The notes: generated by a model from the letters alone, not told the origin. Shown: positions 1 through 8,683, counted from the first letter of the stretch. The stretch is DNA of 41,201 nt from Kiritimatiellia bacterium (GCA_016929905.1 JAFGHX010000241.1:1-41201); one strand, 5' to 3'. Program-made: numbers and translations.

Positions 1-200
1 CGCCTACGCCGTCGTGCCTCCTGGCTTCGGCGGGCGCAGCCCGCCTACGCCGTCGTGCCTCCTGGCTTCGGCGGGCGCAGCCCGCCTTCGCTCAGAAGCT
101 ACGGCGCGGCAGGCCAAAGATTACGACAAAGCTTACGGCAAAGCGAACGGGATCGTAGGACGGGCTTTCCAGCCCGTCCCGCACAATCGTGAACGGAGGC
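1..200. repeat. Intergenic repeat block at the left window edge
   Basis: No gene is visible here. Positions 1-41 and 42-82 are two direct copies of a 41-bp GC-rich unit, and a third begins at 83 and diverges. Positions 121-146 carry the dispersed unit built on ACGACAAAGCTT. Positions 158-166 and 171-179 form a 9-bp hairpin (GGACGGGCT, loop TTCC). The stretch of about 75-195 reappears in inverted orientation at about 8515-8620, so the five-gene group and the two envelope genes lie between inverted copies of one repeat. Confidence 0.8.
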
Positions 201-215
201 GGATGCATTCGCGGT

Positions 216-2012
216 TCAGCCCCTCTCTTCGGACAGGTGATCGAACTTCTGCTTCTCGTGCGGGAGGCGACGGGTCAGGAACCCCGCCATGAAGCGTGTT
301 CCGTACACGAGATGGGTGAGCACCATGCCGACCCAGGTCAGGAACCAGGAGACCGGGTTTGGCAGCCAGGTGCTCGCGAGTGTGGCGCCCGCATAGACGG
401 CCAGAGCGCCGGCGTACAGCAGACGGCACGGCCGGCAGACGAGCGCGAGCATGCCGCCGAGCACGACACCGAGCACGAACAGGGACGGCAACAGGTAGCC
501 CAGCCGGCGTGAGGTGGCGGGGAAGTGCCGGGCGAAATAGCCGCGGTGCAGGCCGTACCGCCCGATCTGGCGCAGGTGCGGCAGGAACAGGCGCCGGCGG
601 TGATGCCACACTTCCGCGCGGGGCTCGTACACCATCTTCTTGCCCAGCTCGTGCACGATCTGCATGCACAGATACGTGTCTTCGCCGGGCCAGAATTCCG
701 TCTTGAACCCGCCGAGCTGCCGCAGGACATCCATCCGCACGAACAGGTTGCAGCTCGGCAGATCGTCGACCTGCCGGAACCGGCGCGGGACGTAGCGGTA
801 ACGGTACTGGCCGGAGACGAGAAAGTTTGCGTACAGCCGGCCGCTGAGCTGGGCCAGGTAGGAATCGGTCGGCGGGGTGGGGGACGGCCCGCCGACCCCG
901 GCCACCGCGGGGTCCGAGAAGTGCGCGACGGCCCGCTCGATCCAGTCTTTGGCCGGAAAGGCGTCGTCATCGAGAAAGGCGGCTATCGCGCCGCGCGCGT
1001 GCCGGATGCCGATGTTCCGCTTCGCCGCCGGCCGCAGCGGGCCGGTCGCCAGCTCGCGCGTGTTCGCCGCGCGCTCGGCGCCCGTGGCGGAGTCGGGCAG
1101 CAGGATGATCTCGAGCTGCGGGTACGTCTGGGCGGCCAGCCCGGCCAGCGCCTGCCGCAGATGCTCGGTTTCCGCCGGATAGGCGATGAGCACGGAGACC
1201 AGCGGGTGGTCGGGCGGGATCTGCACGTCCGGGATCGTCTGGTAATAGCGCAGAATCCGCAGCCGGTAGAAGACCGCCAGCGTGTCGGCAAAGATCGTGT
1301 AGACCGAGCGCGGCCGGATGCAGCCCATCTTCTTCTTGAAGTCGACCAGCACGGGCGCTTCGGCGATGCGGTAGCCCTTCGCGTGGATCAGCGTGAGGAT
1401 CTCGAGGTCGAACGCGAACGCCTTCACCAGGATGCGCGGCATCGCCCAGGCGAGCGTCGCGCGCTTGAACAGCTTGATCCCCGTCTGCGTGTCGTGGATC
1501 GGCATGCCGAATAACAGGCGAACCAGCCAGAAGTAGACGGTGCTCATCACGCGGCGCAGCCACGGGTAACGCAGCACGGAGTCCGGGTGCCGCTTCGAGC
1601 CGATCACCACGTCCGCCCGCTCGCGGTCCAGAACGTCGAACAGGCCCGCAATCTGCTCCGCCGGCAGATCGAGGTCCGCGTCGAGGAAGACGACCCAGTC
1701 GCCGCGCGAGGCCTCGAACCCCGCCCGCAGCGCCGAGCCCTTGCCCCGGTTCTCCTCGAGCGCCACGACCTTCAGCGCCGGGACCTGCGGCGCGACCCGG
1801 CCCAGTTCGGCGCGCGTGTCGTCCGTGCTGCCGTCGTCCACGACGAGCAGCTCGAAGGTCAGCCCGGCGTCGTCTTTCAGGAGCCGGTTGACTGTCTCGA
1901 CATTCGCCGCGATGTGCGCGCCTTCGTTGTGCGCCGGCATCACCACGCTCAGCAGGCCCGCGCCCACCTGCCGGTGCGCGCTCGCCCAGATCGCCTGTGT
2001 CGACTCCGTCAC
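216..2012 (-). CDS. Double-domain GT2 glycosyltransferase with C-terminal membrane segments
   Basis: The predicted protein is 598 aa. The first half is a GT2 domain of the DPM1/GtrB type: SVVMPAHNEG near the start, VVDDGSTDD, the metal-binding DADLD, and DTQTGIKLF, typical of polyprenyl-phosphate sugar transferases. The second half is another GT2 domain (PLVSVLIAYPA, AAFLDDDAFP, GGFKTEFWPGEDTYL). Two or three hydrophobic segments follow near residues 480-570. A role in making lipid-linked or exported polysaccharide at the inner membrane is inferred. I chose GTG at 2012 because GGGGA lies 7 nt upstream. ATG codons at 2033 and 2078 are in frame but fall inside a 7-bp tandem array and have no Shine-Dalgarno. 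The flippase gene is upstream on the same strand, so co-transcription is likely. The fusion of two GT2 domains is less usual than single-domain forms. Confidence 0.85.
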   Translation of the reverse strand: MTESTQAIWASAHRQVGAGLLSVVMPAHNEGAHIAANVETVNRLLKDDAGLTFELLVVDDGSTDDTRAELGRVAPQVPALKVVALEENRGKGSALRAGFEASRGDWVVFLDADLDLPAEQIAGLFDVLDRERADVVIGSKRHPDSVLRYPWLRRVMSTVYFWLVRLLFGMPIHDTQTGIKLFKRATLAWAMPRILVKAFAFDLEILTLIHAKGYRIAEAPVLVDFKKKMGCIRPRSVYTIFADTLAVFYRLRILRYYQTIPDVQIPPDHPLVSVLIAYPAETEHLRQALAGLAAQTYPQLEIILLPDSATGAERAANTRELATGPLRPAAKRNIGIRHARGAIAAFLDDDAFPAKDWIERAVAHFSDPAVAGVGGPSPTPPTDSYLAQLSGRLYANFLVSGQYRYRYVPRRFRQVDDLPSCNLFVRMDVLRQLGGFKTEFWPGEDTYLCMQIVHELGKKMVYEPRAEVWHHRRRLFLPHLRQIGRYGLHRGYFARHFPATSRRLGYLLPSLFVLGVVLGGMLALVCRPCRLLYAGALAVYAGATLASTWLPNPVSWFLTWVGMVLTHLVYGTRFMAGFLTRRLPHEKQKFDHLSEERG

Positions 2013-2026
2013 CTTCGAATCCCCAT

Positions 2027-2138
2027 CAATCATTGAATATTGACGATTGACGATTGAGGATTGGCCATCGCCCATCAACCATCAACCATCGACCATTGAC
2101 CATCGACCATTGACCATCGATGATCGACCATCAACCAT
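2027..2138. repeat. Heptanucleotide tandem array (16 units)
   Basis: Sixteen consecutive 7-bp units, mostly variants of YRACCAT and TGACGAT, run with no phase break. They fill the gap between the flippase stop codon (2131-2133, inside the array) and the glycosyltransferase start at 2012. The period is exact while the unit sequence drifts, as in old slippage arrays. Confidence 0.85.
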
Positions 2139-3393
2139 TCCCTCTCCCGCGCCGCCACGCGAATGCGGCCGCCAGCAGCATGGCGGCGGAGGCGAACGCG
2201 AAGACCAGCGCTACCACCGCATGGGGGCCTGGATGCCAGCAGGCCAGTGCGCCGGCGTAGCCGGCGGCCAGCGCGGCCAGCCACGGGACGGCGCGGAAAT
2301 CGCTGCGCGCCATCAGGAACAGGAGCAGCATTTTGAAGATGCCGACCGGCGCGAATCCCCACGACACCGCGCGGACAAGGCCGTGCAGTTCGAGGTGCGC
2401 GCCGCCGAAGATGAGCAGCAACGGCACCTTCGGGAACAGGCTGCAGAACGCGGCGGCGCAAACGGTGATCAGCGTGCACAGGCCCACGGCGCGCAGAAGC
2501 GTCCGTTTCGGATCGTCCTGCCGAACAGACTGCTCAACGATCTTCGGAAACATCGCCAGGCTGATCGGCGCCGCCGCATAGATCACCAGCCGCGCAATCG
2601 CCGCCGCCTGCGAGTAGCCGCCCGCCGCCTCGGGCGTGAAGAAATGCTTCACCGCGATCAGATCGGCGTTGCTGATGATTTCGCCCAGGAAGTAGGCCGC
2701 CAACGCCGGCCAGAAATAGCGGTACACGTCGCCTGTCTCAAGCCGTTGGCCGTCGTCCGTGCGGGGACCGCCTCTGAGGAGGACGGCGCGCAACATCCAG
2801 ATGGGGCCAAACAGCGCGATCAGCGTGTAGCCCAGACTGCCCAGCAGTCCGCCGGCGGCCTTGAAGGTGAGCCAGGCGAACAGTCCTCCGCACGCGATTC
2901 GAACGAAAACGCCCGCGACGCTGACCCAAGCGATCTGACCGAACCGCTGCAGTCCGAGCTGGGCGCCGCCCGCGATTGGGGAAACCAGGTTCAAGGCGGC
3001 AATCAGCGTCGTGATCATGACCGGCCAGCAGGAGTCAATCCGGAAGAAACGCGCAAGCGGATTCGCGAGGACGAGCCCCGCCGCCAGCAGGGGCACGGCG
3101 ACGAAGGTGAGCCGGTAGGCGCTTTTTCTGAACAGCTGACGCACCAAGTGCGGGTTGTCCTTGGTCTTGAACTCGGCCGCGTAGCGCGCAACGGTCATGC
3201 GGATGGCCTCGGCCGGCGCGCCGAGTATCATGAGCGAGCCCAGCATCGCCCACAGCACGCCCATTTCCGCTTCCGTCAGAAGCCGGCCCATGATCATATG
3301 GAACACAAAATTGCCGCCGTTGGCGAACACGGAGGCCGCCAGCATCAGCCCGCTGTGGCGCCACAGTCTGTCCTTGTCCGCAAACAGCTTCAT
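2131..3393 (-). CDS. Polysaccharide flippase (Wzx/MATE-like oligosaccharide exporter)
   Basis: 420 aa, almost entirely hydrophobic with regularly spaced membrane segments, matching the usual 12-TM topology and length of Wzx-type flippases. The N-terminal pattern (GNFVFHMIMGRLLTEAEMG) matches the start of this superfamily, where the conserved Gly-Arg-Leu-Leu marks the first helix pair. The likely role is moving undecaprenyl-linked glycans across the inner membrane. ATG at 3393 begins MKLFADKDRLW, just before the first membrane segment. The frame stays open to 4491, but that extension is low-complexity and antisense to the next genes, so I excluded it. No clear Shine-Dalgarno precedes 3393. The stop codon lies in the 7-bp array shared with the downstream glycosyltransferase. 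Confidence 0.8.
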   Translation of the reverse strand: MKLFADKDRLWRHSGLMLAASVFANGGNFVFHMIMGRLLTEAEMGVLWAMLGSLMILGAPAEAIRMTVARYAAEFKTKDNPHLVRQLFRKSAYRLTFVAVPLLAAGLVLANPLARFFRIDSCWPVMITTLIAALNLVSPIAGGAQLGLQRFGQIAWVSVAGVFVRIACGGLFAWLTFKAAGGLLGSLGYTLIALFGPIWMLRAVLLRGGPRTDDGQRLETGDVYRYFWPALAAYFLGEIISNADLIAVKHFFTPEAAGGYSQAAAIARLVIYAAAPISLAMFPKIVEQSVRQDDPKRTLLRAVGLCTLITVCAAAFCSLFPKVPLLLIFGGAHLELHGLVRAVSWGFAPVGIFKMLLLFLMARSDFRAVPWLAALAAGYAGALACWHPGPHAVVALVFAFASAAMLLAAAFAWRRGRGNG

Positions 3394-3579
3394 GGGAGAC
3401 GGGCAGTCTACTCGCAACCGGTCGCCGGAGTCAACCGCCGGGCTGTGCGCCCATGAAAAGCTTTGACGCCCCGCCCCTTTCGTGGTAGGTATCCTCCCCA
3501 ACATCGGCCCGTCCAGCGGAGGGGAACCACGAATGAACACGAATGGACACGAATGGGCCGGAACGGCTGTGGAGTGGCC

Positions 3580-4248
3580 GTGAGCGCAGAACGGCAGAAA
3601 CGAGAGAACAAGCGTCGGGTGCTCGAGTTGCTCCTGGATGCGGTGCGCCTGGAAGCGACGGGCGTTCGGCGCGGGGCGTCGTCGCGGCATCTGGTCCTGG
3701 TTTCGCTCGTTTGGCCTCGGCCGATGATAGCCGAGCGCGTAGCGGCGAAAACCGTCCTGCTCGACGCGGGCGCCGCGGACTGGCGCGCGCACGGCTGGAC
3801 GCGGCGGGTCTGCTTCAAGGAGACCGTGGAAGGGCCGCTCGGTGTCCGGGTTTGCGTCAGCCGCCCGTTGCCCGACGAACGCGTCGCGGAACTCGTGCGC
3901 GTCGTCGGGGCCGGCGTTCTGAAACTGGCAGGCGGCGAGGCCGAGGACTGGCCCGCGAGCGGCGTGGCCGGCGCGTTGCTCGGCCTTCCGTTCGCTTACC
4001 TGGGCAAACGGCTGGCCGCCGCCGGCGAGGCGGCCGGCTCGCTGGTCGCCGAGGGCGAAACGGATCTGGATACGAATGCTTGGCCGGGCCAAGAACACCG
4101 CACGTTCCAGATCGCCATGACGGCGCCGGCCGGCGTTCAATTCACGCGGCGCGCCCGGAAGAAAGGCGCGCAATCGGCCAGGCGCCGAACCGCGCTGGCC
4201 GCCGGCGCCGCGAACGGGGTCGTCCATTTCTCGGCGCGCGTGTGGTGA
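3580..4248 (+). CDS. Protein of unknown function
   Basis: 222 aa, no family recognised. It starts with a charged helix (SAERQKRENKRRVLELLLDA) and ends with a basic region (TRRARKKGAQSARRR). There is no signal peptide or membrane segment, and I see no catalytic motif. GTG at 3580 was chosen because GGAG sits 5 nt upstream. An in-frame ATG at 3553 lies in a decamer repeat (ACACGAATGG-like, 3528-3556) and is less likely. A second frame over nearly the same span (3543-4259) is open but very Arg/Gly-rich, as expected of a shadow in GC-rich DNA. It is the first gene of the plus-strand group that continues to 8394 and is divergent from the flippase gene. Confidence 0.55.
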   Translation: MSAERQKRENKRRVLELLLDAVRLEATGVRRGASSRHLVLVSLVWPRPMIAERVAAKTVLLDAGAADWRAHGWTRRVCFKETVEGPLGVRVCVSRPLPDERVAELVRVVGAGVLKLAGGEAEDWPASGVAGALLGLPFAYLGKRLAAAGEAAGSLVAEGETDLDTNAWPGQEHRTFQIAMTAPAGVQFTRRARKKGAQSARRRTALAAGAANGVVHFSARVW

Positions 4249-4253
4249 GGCGG

Positions 4254-4275
4254 TCGTAGTCTTTGTCGTAAACGA
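4254..4275. repeat. Copy of the dispersed 12-bp unit
   Basis: GTCGTAGTCTTTGTCGTAAA is the same unit seen at 8571-8596, 13341-13352 and 15138-15173, and in inverted form at 121-146 and 15277-15312. It lies in the 43-bp gap before the TPR-LysM gene. Confidence 0.6.
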
Positions 4276-4291
4276 GAGAGAGGATACTGGC

Positions 4292-5029
4292 ATGAGTGGT
4301 GCGGGCCGTTTCGGGACGATGGGATGGGCATCTGTGGCGCTTCTCGGCATGATGTGCGGCTGCTCCATGAGTGCCCGACTCCAGAACTCGATGGGCGAGC
4401 GCGACCCGCTCGTGCGCAAGGCGCTTGGCCGGGAGCAGAACGGCGACCGGGCCGGCGCGATTCGGGACCTGGCCCGTGCGCTGGAGCGCAAGCCGCGGCT
4501 TGCCTATGCGCACCTGAAGCTGGGCGAGCTGTTGGAGCGGGAGAAAGACTTCGTCGGCGCCATCTACCACTACCGCCGCTACATGGAACTGGCGCCGGAC
4601 TCCGAACTGAAGGGGCGCGTGCAGGATTGGACACTTGCCGCGAAGCGTTCGCTGATCAGCAGCTATGCACAGGAGCCGCGCGACTCCGCCCGGACGATCG
4701 CCCGGCTCCAGAAAGAGAACGCCATACTCCGCGACGAGAACGAGGCGCTGCGGCAACAGCTTGCCGGTTCGCCGCCCGTTGCCCCGCGCGAGGAACCGCC
4801 GCCGGCCGCGCCCGCGGCGGACGCCGGGGTTCAGCCCCCGCCCGCCGCCGTGGAGCAGGCGCCGGCGCAGGAATACACGGTGCGTGAAGGCGATACGCTC
4901 TCGCGGATCGCGTCCAAGTTCTACAACGACCCCACGGAATGGGAACGCATCTACGAAGCCAACAGGGACCGCCTGGCCAGCCCCAAGGACTTGAAGATCG
5001 GGCAGGCGCTGCGGATCCCGAAACGGTAA
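4292..5029 (+). CDS. TPR and LysM domain lipoprotein
   Basis: 245 aa. A hydrophobic N-terminus (WASVALLGMMCGC) with a Cys at residue 24 after Gly suggests a lipoprotein signal, although the lipobox is weak because Met is at -3. Residues 40-105 contain two TPR-like helix pairs (NGDRAGAIRDLARALERKP; KDFVGAIYHYRRYMELAPDS). A coiled-coil stretch (RLQKENAILRDENEALRQQL) is followed by a Pro/Ala linker. Residues 194-245 are a LysM domain (EYTVREGDTLSRIASKFYND ... LKIGQALRIP) that should bind peptidoglycan. The start is supported by GAGG 8 nt upstream. The protein is probably a periplasmic scaffold holding a partner to the cell wall. It precedes two coiled-coil membrane proteins that could be those partners, which is inference. 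Confidence 0.85.
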   Translation: MSGAGRFGTMGWASVALLGMMCGCSMSARLQNSMGERDPLVRKALGREQNGDRAGAIRDLARALERKPRLAYAHLKLGELLEREKDFVGAIYHYRRYMELAPDSELKGRVQDWTLAAKRSLISSYAQEPRDSARTIARLQKENAILRDENEALRQQLAGSPPVAPREEPPPAAPAADAGVQPPPAAVEQAPAQEYTVREGDTLSRIASKFYNDPTEWERIYEANRDRLASPKDLKIGQALRIPKR

Positions 5030-5055
5030 GCGCGCGAACAGAAGGATACAGAAGC

Positions 5056-5790
5056 ATGAGCAATACGGATTTTTTCGACGATGACCTCGTGCGCCGCGAT
5101 GAAGCGGCCGGGCGCTCGGCCCAACCCGCCGGCGAGCAGGGCCAGGCCGTGGAGGCGGAGGAGGTCGTCAGCCGCCCGGTGGGCGACCTGAACCTCACGC
5201 GTATGGCCCGGCACCGGGACGAGGTGGACGCCCAGGTGGCCAACCGGCTGGAACAGCTCGAACGGCTTCGCCGCCGCAAGGAAGACATTGAGAAGGAGAA
5301 GAAAGACCTCGAGGACCTGAGCCGCATGCAGGCCGCCTATGAACAGGGCAAGCGCGAGATGGTCGAGCGGCTCAAGCGCAGCATCATCGAGTTCGAAAAG
5401 GCCGAGGTGCGCGCGCAACGCCTGCAGGAACTGTACTCCGAACTGCTGGCGCAGTCCAAGACCAACCTGTCGCGCCTGCAGCAAATCGACGAGGAAGCCT
5501 GGGCGGACGGGGCGGTCCGAGAGGAACTCGCCGCCGCCCTGGCCGTCGTCGAGAGCACGCAGGACGACTACAATCAGGCGCAGGCCAAGGTCGAGGCGCT
5601 CGACCACAGACGGACCGGCTCCGCAGACGGTGCGCCCGCCGTTTTCGGCGATGCCGACCATGAGCCGGAATTCGAAAGAGGGTTCGGCCATTGGGTCAAG
5701 GTCGGGTTCGGCGTGAGCTTTCCGCTCATGGTTCTGATCATTCTCCTGTTCGTGGCTTACCTGGTCGTGAAAGTCGTGTTCGTGTTCTGA
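5056..5790 (+). CDS. Coiled-coil protein with C-terminal membrane anchor
   Basis: 244 aa. The first 45 residues are acidic and probably disordered. Residues 55-185 are a long heptad-rich coiled coil (LEQLERLRRRKEDIEKEKKD and following). Residues 219-244 are one membrane helix (FPLMVLIILLFVAYLVVKVV) ending at the C-terminus, so this looks like a tail-anchored protein with most of its mass in the cytoplasm. AAGGA 9 nt before ATG 5056 supports the start. The gene follows the LysM lipoprotein by 26 bp. No enzymatic motif is visible and I do not recognise the family. Confidence 0.75.
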   Translation: MSNTDFFDDDLVRRDEAAGRSAQPAGEQGQAVEAEEVVSRPVGDLNLTRMARHRDEVDAQVANRLEQLERLRRRKEDIEKEKKDLEDLSRMQAAYEQGKREMVERLKRSIIEFEKAEVRAQRLQELYSELLAQSKTNLSRLQQIDEEAWADGAVREELAAALAVVESTQDDYNQAQAKVEALDHRRTGSADGAPAVFGDADHEPEFERGFGHWVKVGFGVSFPLMVLIILLFVAYLVVKVVFVF

Positions 5791-5805
5791 GCTGTAATCA
5801 GCCAT

Positions 5806-5901
5806 CGTAATCATTCTCGTAATCAGCTATCGTAGTCCATCGTCATCGCAATCGCCACTGCACCCATCCGGCGCCGGGTGCGGATTGTGAGAATGATTAC
5901 G
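5806..5901. repeat. 13-bp inverted repeat between the two anchor-protein genes
   Basis: CGTAATCATTCTC at 5806-5818 and its exact complement at 5889-5901 frame about 70 nt that contain further CGTAATC- and ATCGTAGTC-like words and a small GC hairpin (CCGGCGCCGGGTGCGG). The arms could form a long stem in the RNA between the genes at 5056 and 5956. It has no U-tract, so it is not a classical terminator. Confidence 0.6.
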
Positions 5902-5955
5902 AGAACGATTGGGTGATTCCGGCCGGGAATGTCGGCCGTACGGGGGCATGCCACC

Positions 5956-6576
5956 ATGCTTCTGCGGAAACGCAAGTCGGGCCTGGATAAACGGATCCAG
6001 AGACTGGAAAAAGAACTGACGCAGGTCCGCGGGGACATGCGACGGCTGAACCGGTCCGTACGCGATCCCGGCCGGCCCGGCCGTCAGCCGCGGCTGCGTT
6101 CGCTCGAACGGCGCTCGCCTTCACCCGGTTCGCTCGCGCGGGCTGCGCGCGAGGAGCAGGCCGCCGTGCCGGAAGACTCGGGTGCGCCGCCGCCGGAGCG
6201 CGACCTGTTCCTGGACTCCGCCCCGTCCGGGAGGGAGTCCGTTGGAGGCTCGCTCGCCCAGCCGCCGCCTGAGGCGAAGCGGGGCCAGGAGGACCTGTTC
6301 AGCTTCGCGCCGGGCGTCCGGCCCGATGAGCCTGTTGCCTTGTCCGGGCCTGCCGCGGAGCCCGACGCGCGGCCCGTTCACGATGAGACGGCGCGTTACT
6401 GGGAGGCGAACAGGCTCGACTCGCGCGATCAGCGGTTTGCCACCTATTTCATGAGCGGCGGCCTCAAGAGCATGGCGCCGATGCGCGTCGAACGCCGCAT
6501 CCAGCGCAACCGGGCCATCCTCATGATCATCATTCTGGCCGTCGTCGCCTTCATGTTCTGGAAGATTATCCATTAG
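5956..6576 (+). CDS. Small coiled-coil protein with C-terminal membrane anchor
   Basis: 206 aa. A basic N-terminus is followed by a short coiled coil (LDKRIQRLEKELTQVRGDMR, residues 10-32), a long Pro/Arg/Ala-rich linker, and one C-terminal membrane helix (AILMIIILAVVAFMFW) in the last 22 residues. The architecture matches the preceding 5056 protein, so the two may form a hetero-oligomer in the membrane (inferred). ATG 5956 has a G-run 9 nt upstream. An ATG at 5929 is a possible alternative adding nine residues. The stop is 9 bp before the next start, so translation of the pair is probably coupled. No known family recognised. Confidence 0.7.
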   Translation: MLLRKRKSGLDKRIQRLEKELTQVRGDMRRLNRSVRDPGRPGRQPRLRSLERRSPSPGSLARAAREEQAAVPEDSGAPPPERDLFLDSAPSGRESVGGSLAQPPPEAKRGQEDLFSFAPGVRPDEPVALSGPAAEPDARPVHDETARYWEANRLDSRDQRFATYFMSGGLKSMAPMRVERRIQRNRAILMIIILAVVAFMFWKIIH

Positions 6577-6585
6577 ACCGCGCGC

Positions 6586-8394
6586 ATGAATACCGACGCG
6601 AAATGCGAGAAACACCCCGAGGCGACCCTCGTCGGCACCTGCGCCAATTGCGGCAAGCCGGTCTGTATGGTGTGCTTCAAGGAGCGCGGCTATTTCTGCA
6701 GCGACGCGTGCCGCACCGAGCTGCAGCAACGGTTGCCGCCGCCCGAGAAGACCCAGGCCGACGAAGTCCTGGATCGCTATGACCGGCGGGCGGACCTCGT
6801 TTCGGCCTGGCTGCTCAGGCGCATTCCCCTTGCCGCCGCGGCGCTCATCGCGTTGGGCGTGGGGCTCTGGCTCCTGGACAGCAGCGGCACGCAACGCTGG
6901 TCGCTTGCGGCGCCGGACACCGTCTCGTTCGTCGATATCGTGCTGGGCGAGGACTGCGTCTACCTCCTGCGCAGCGACGGGATCTGCCAGGCGGTCGAGG
7001 CCGGCACCGGCAAGGTGCGATGGCAGGCGGGTGGCGACCTGCCGATGCGCGGTGCCGGGTTCTCTTCTTTCTTCGGCGGGCGCATGATGGCGACCAACGG
7101 GCTGCTCGTCTGTCAGGGGTTCGGCGAGCTGAGAGCCCTGCAGGCGGAGTCCGGCGCCGAACTCTGGCGCCGCGGGCTGGGCGGCTACGGCCGCACGGAG
7201 CCGGCGTTCGGCAGCGGCCGGATGCTCGTCGTGGATTCCGGCGGGCCGGCGGACGCCGCCGTGCTGCCCTGCGACGTCGAGACGGCGCTCTCGTACCTGC
7301 TCGGCGAACGGACCCGCAGTCGGCGGCTTGTCTGCGTGGATGCGGCCTCCGGCCGTGACCTGTGGGAGCGACCCTACGCGGAGCGCGATGTCACCGGCTT
7401 GGGGATCGCAGGGGATGTGTGTTTCGCCGTCTCCTGCGTGCCGGGCGCGATCCAGTGGCGACGGTGCGCGGTGCACCAGCATGCGGATCTCGAATGGGTC
7501 ATGGCGTGCCCCGACTGCGGGTGCGAGTGGAGCAAGCCGTCCGCCTATGAGTTGAGTCTGCTGCGGACGACGGACGGAACGCCGCTTTGCTCCATCCCGA
7601 TCGAGGGCCGCGTGGTCAGCGAGGTCCGGCTCTGCGCGGACCGGCTCCTTCTTCTGGCCGGGCAAGATTTTCACGTGCTCGCGCTCGACGGCGCCGCGCG
7701 CGGCGGATACCGGCTGCCTGCCGAGCCGCGTCGCGTCGCGGTCGGCGCGGACCGTGTCATCGCCGCCATGCGGGACGGCCGGATCTTCGCGCTCTCCGCG
7801 CAGGACGGCACGCTCCTGTGGGAACAGAAGCTGGACGGCAAGCCCTGGGGCCTGCAGTCCGTGCCGGGATCGGTCTATGTGACCGCCGGCGTCCCGAAAC
7901 AGAGCCCTGGCGGCCCGGCCGGGCCGCCGCCGGCCCGCCCGCACACGCCGCACGAGCAAATGCTCAGACAGCTCATGCGGCAGTACGGCGGTGACGACGA
8001 GGACGACGCCCCCTTGGGCCCCGTCACCCGCACCTTGATCAACCTCGACCCGGCCACCGGCAGGGAACGGTGGCGCAAGAGCGGCTTCATCGGAACCCTT
8101 ACCGTGTCGCCCGGCGGCTTCCTCACGCTGGTCCAGGGCGGGCAGGCCGCCACGCTGTTCGTCAGAGGAACCGGCGCCGTCCTCACCGCACACCGGCCGC
8201 GCAACGGCCGCGCGTGCTGGGAATACAAGATTCGTGAGGCGATCCGCGAAATCCGGGTGGGCGCCGATTCCATCTTCCTGCTCACCCAGCCGGGGCAGGG
8301 CCTGCTCGGGCCCTGGCACGAGTCCGCGGCGCGCGGCGCCGAACTGCGCGCCATACGGCGTCGCACCTGGATCAACCGCGTCCGGAAACCCTGA
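6586..8394 (+). CDS. Zinc-finger, transmembrane and PQQ-type beta-propeller protein
   Basis: 602 aa. Residues 7-42 form a B-box-like zinc-binding module (CEKHPEA ... CANCGKPVCMVCF ... CSDAC) with Cys/His at 7, 10, 19, 22, 27, 30, 38 and 42. Residues 80-98 are one membrane helix preceded by LLRRIP, so the finger should be cytoplasmic. The rest is a repeat domain of the quinoprotein/PQQ-like propeller type, with recurring motifs such as GTLLWEQKL, SGAELWRRG and TGRERWRKSG, and should lie outside the inner membrane. A second Cys cluster (CPDCGC, residues 308-313) sits in the propeller. Propellers of this type often act as scaffolds (BamB is an example) rather than dehydrogenases, and I see no evidence for catalysis. 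It is the last gene of the five-gene set. Confidence 0.8.
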   Translation: MNTDAKCEKHPEATLVGTCANCGKPVCMVCFKERGYFCSDACRTELQQRLPPPEKTQADEVLDRYDRRADLVSAWLLRRIPLAAAALIALGVGLWLLDSSGTQRWSLAAPDTVSFVDIVLGEDCVYLLRSDGICQAVEAGTGKVRWQAGGDLPMRGAGFSSFFGGRMMATNGLLVCQGFGELRALQAESGAELWRRGLGGYGRTEPAFGSGRMLVVDSGGPADAAVLPCDVETALSYLLGERTRSRRLVCVDAASGRDLWERPYAERDVTGLGIAGDVCFAVSCVPGAIQWRRCAVHQHADLEWVMACPDCGCEWSKPSAYELSLLRTTDGTPLCSIPIEGRVVSEVRLCADRLLLLAGQDFHVLALDGAARGGYRLPAEPRRVAVGADRVIAAMRDGRIFALSAQDGTLLWEQKLDGKPWGLQSVPGSVYVTAGVPKQSPGGPAGPPPARPHTPHEQMLRQLMRQYGGDDEDDAPLGPVTRTLINLDPATGRERWRKSGFIGTLTVSPGGFLTLVQGGQAATLFVRGTGAVLTAHRPRNGRACWEYKIREAIREIRVGADSIFLLTQPGQGLLGPWHESAARGAELRAIRRRTWINRVRKP

Positions 8395-8473
8395 CGTCGA
8401 AACGTTGTTCGGCCGCCCCTCGAGGACTCGGGGCACGCAGGCAGACAGGTTGCAGACCTCGTGGCCTCCCCGT

Positions 8474-8620
8474 GGGACGGGCTTTCCGGCCCGTCCCCTC
8501 TTCCCGTCGGTTCACGGTTGTGCGGGACGGGCTGGAAAGCCCGTCCTACGGTCCGGTCCGCTTTGTCGTAGTCTTTGTCGTAAGCTTTGGCCTGCCGCGC
8601 CGTAGCTTCTGAGCGAAGGC
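8474..8620. repeat. Palindrome cluster, inverted copy of the left-edge repeat
   Basis: The gap 8395-8683 holds no gene. Two related hairpins occur: 8474-8482/8489-8497 (GGGACGGGC arms) and 8525-8533/8538-8546 (GGACGGGCT arms, GGAA loop). The dispersed 12-bp unit follows at 8571-8596. The segment of about 8515-8620 is the reverse complement of about 75-195 at roughly 90 percent identity by eye. The first hairpin follows the propeller stop by 80 bp and could slow transcription, but it lacks a U-tract. Confidence 0.75.
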
Positions 8621-8683
8621 GGGTTCTCGAGCAAGTTTCAGGCCAGGGCCGCCCCCGGCACGCTGCAGTCATGAGCTGCCCCC

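Noticed and set aside
3543..4259. Alternative plus-strand frame overlapping the unknown gene at 3580
   Set aside because: It is extremely rich in Arg and Gly, has no start signal, and the 3580 frame has a ribosome site and more ordinary composition.
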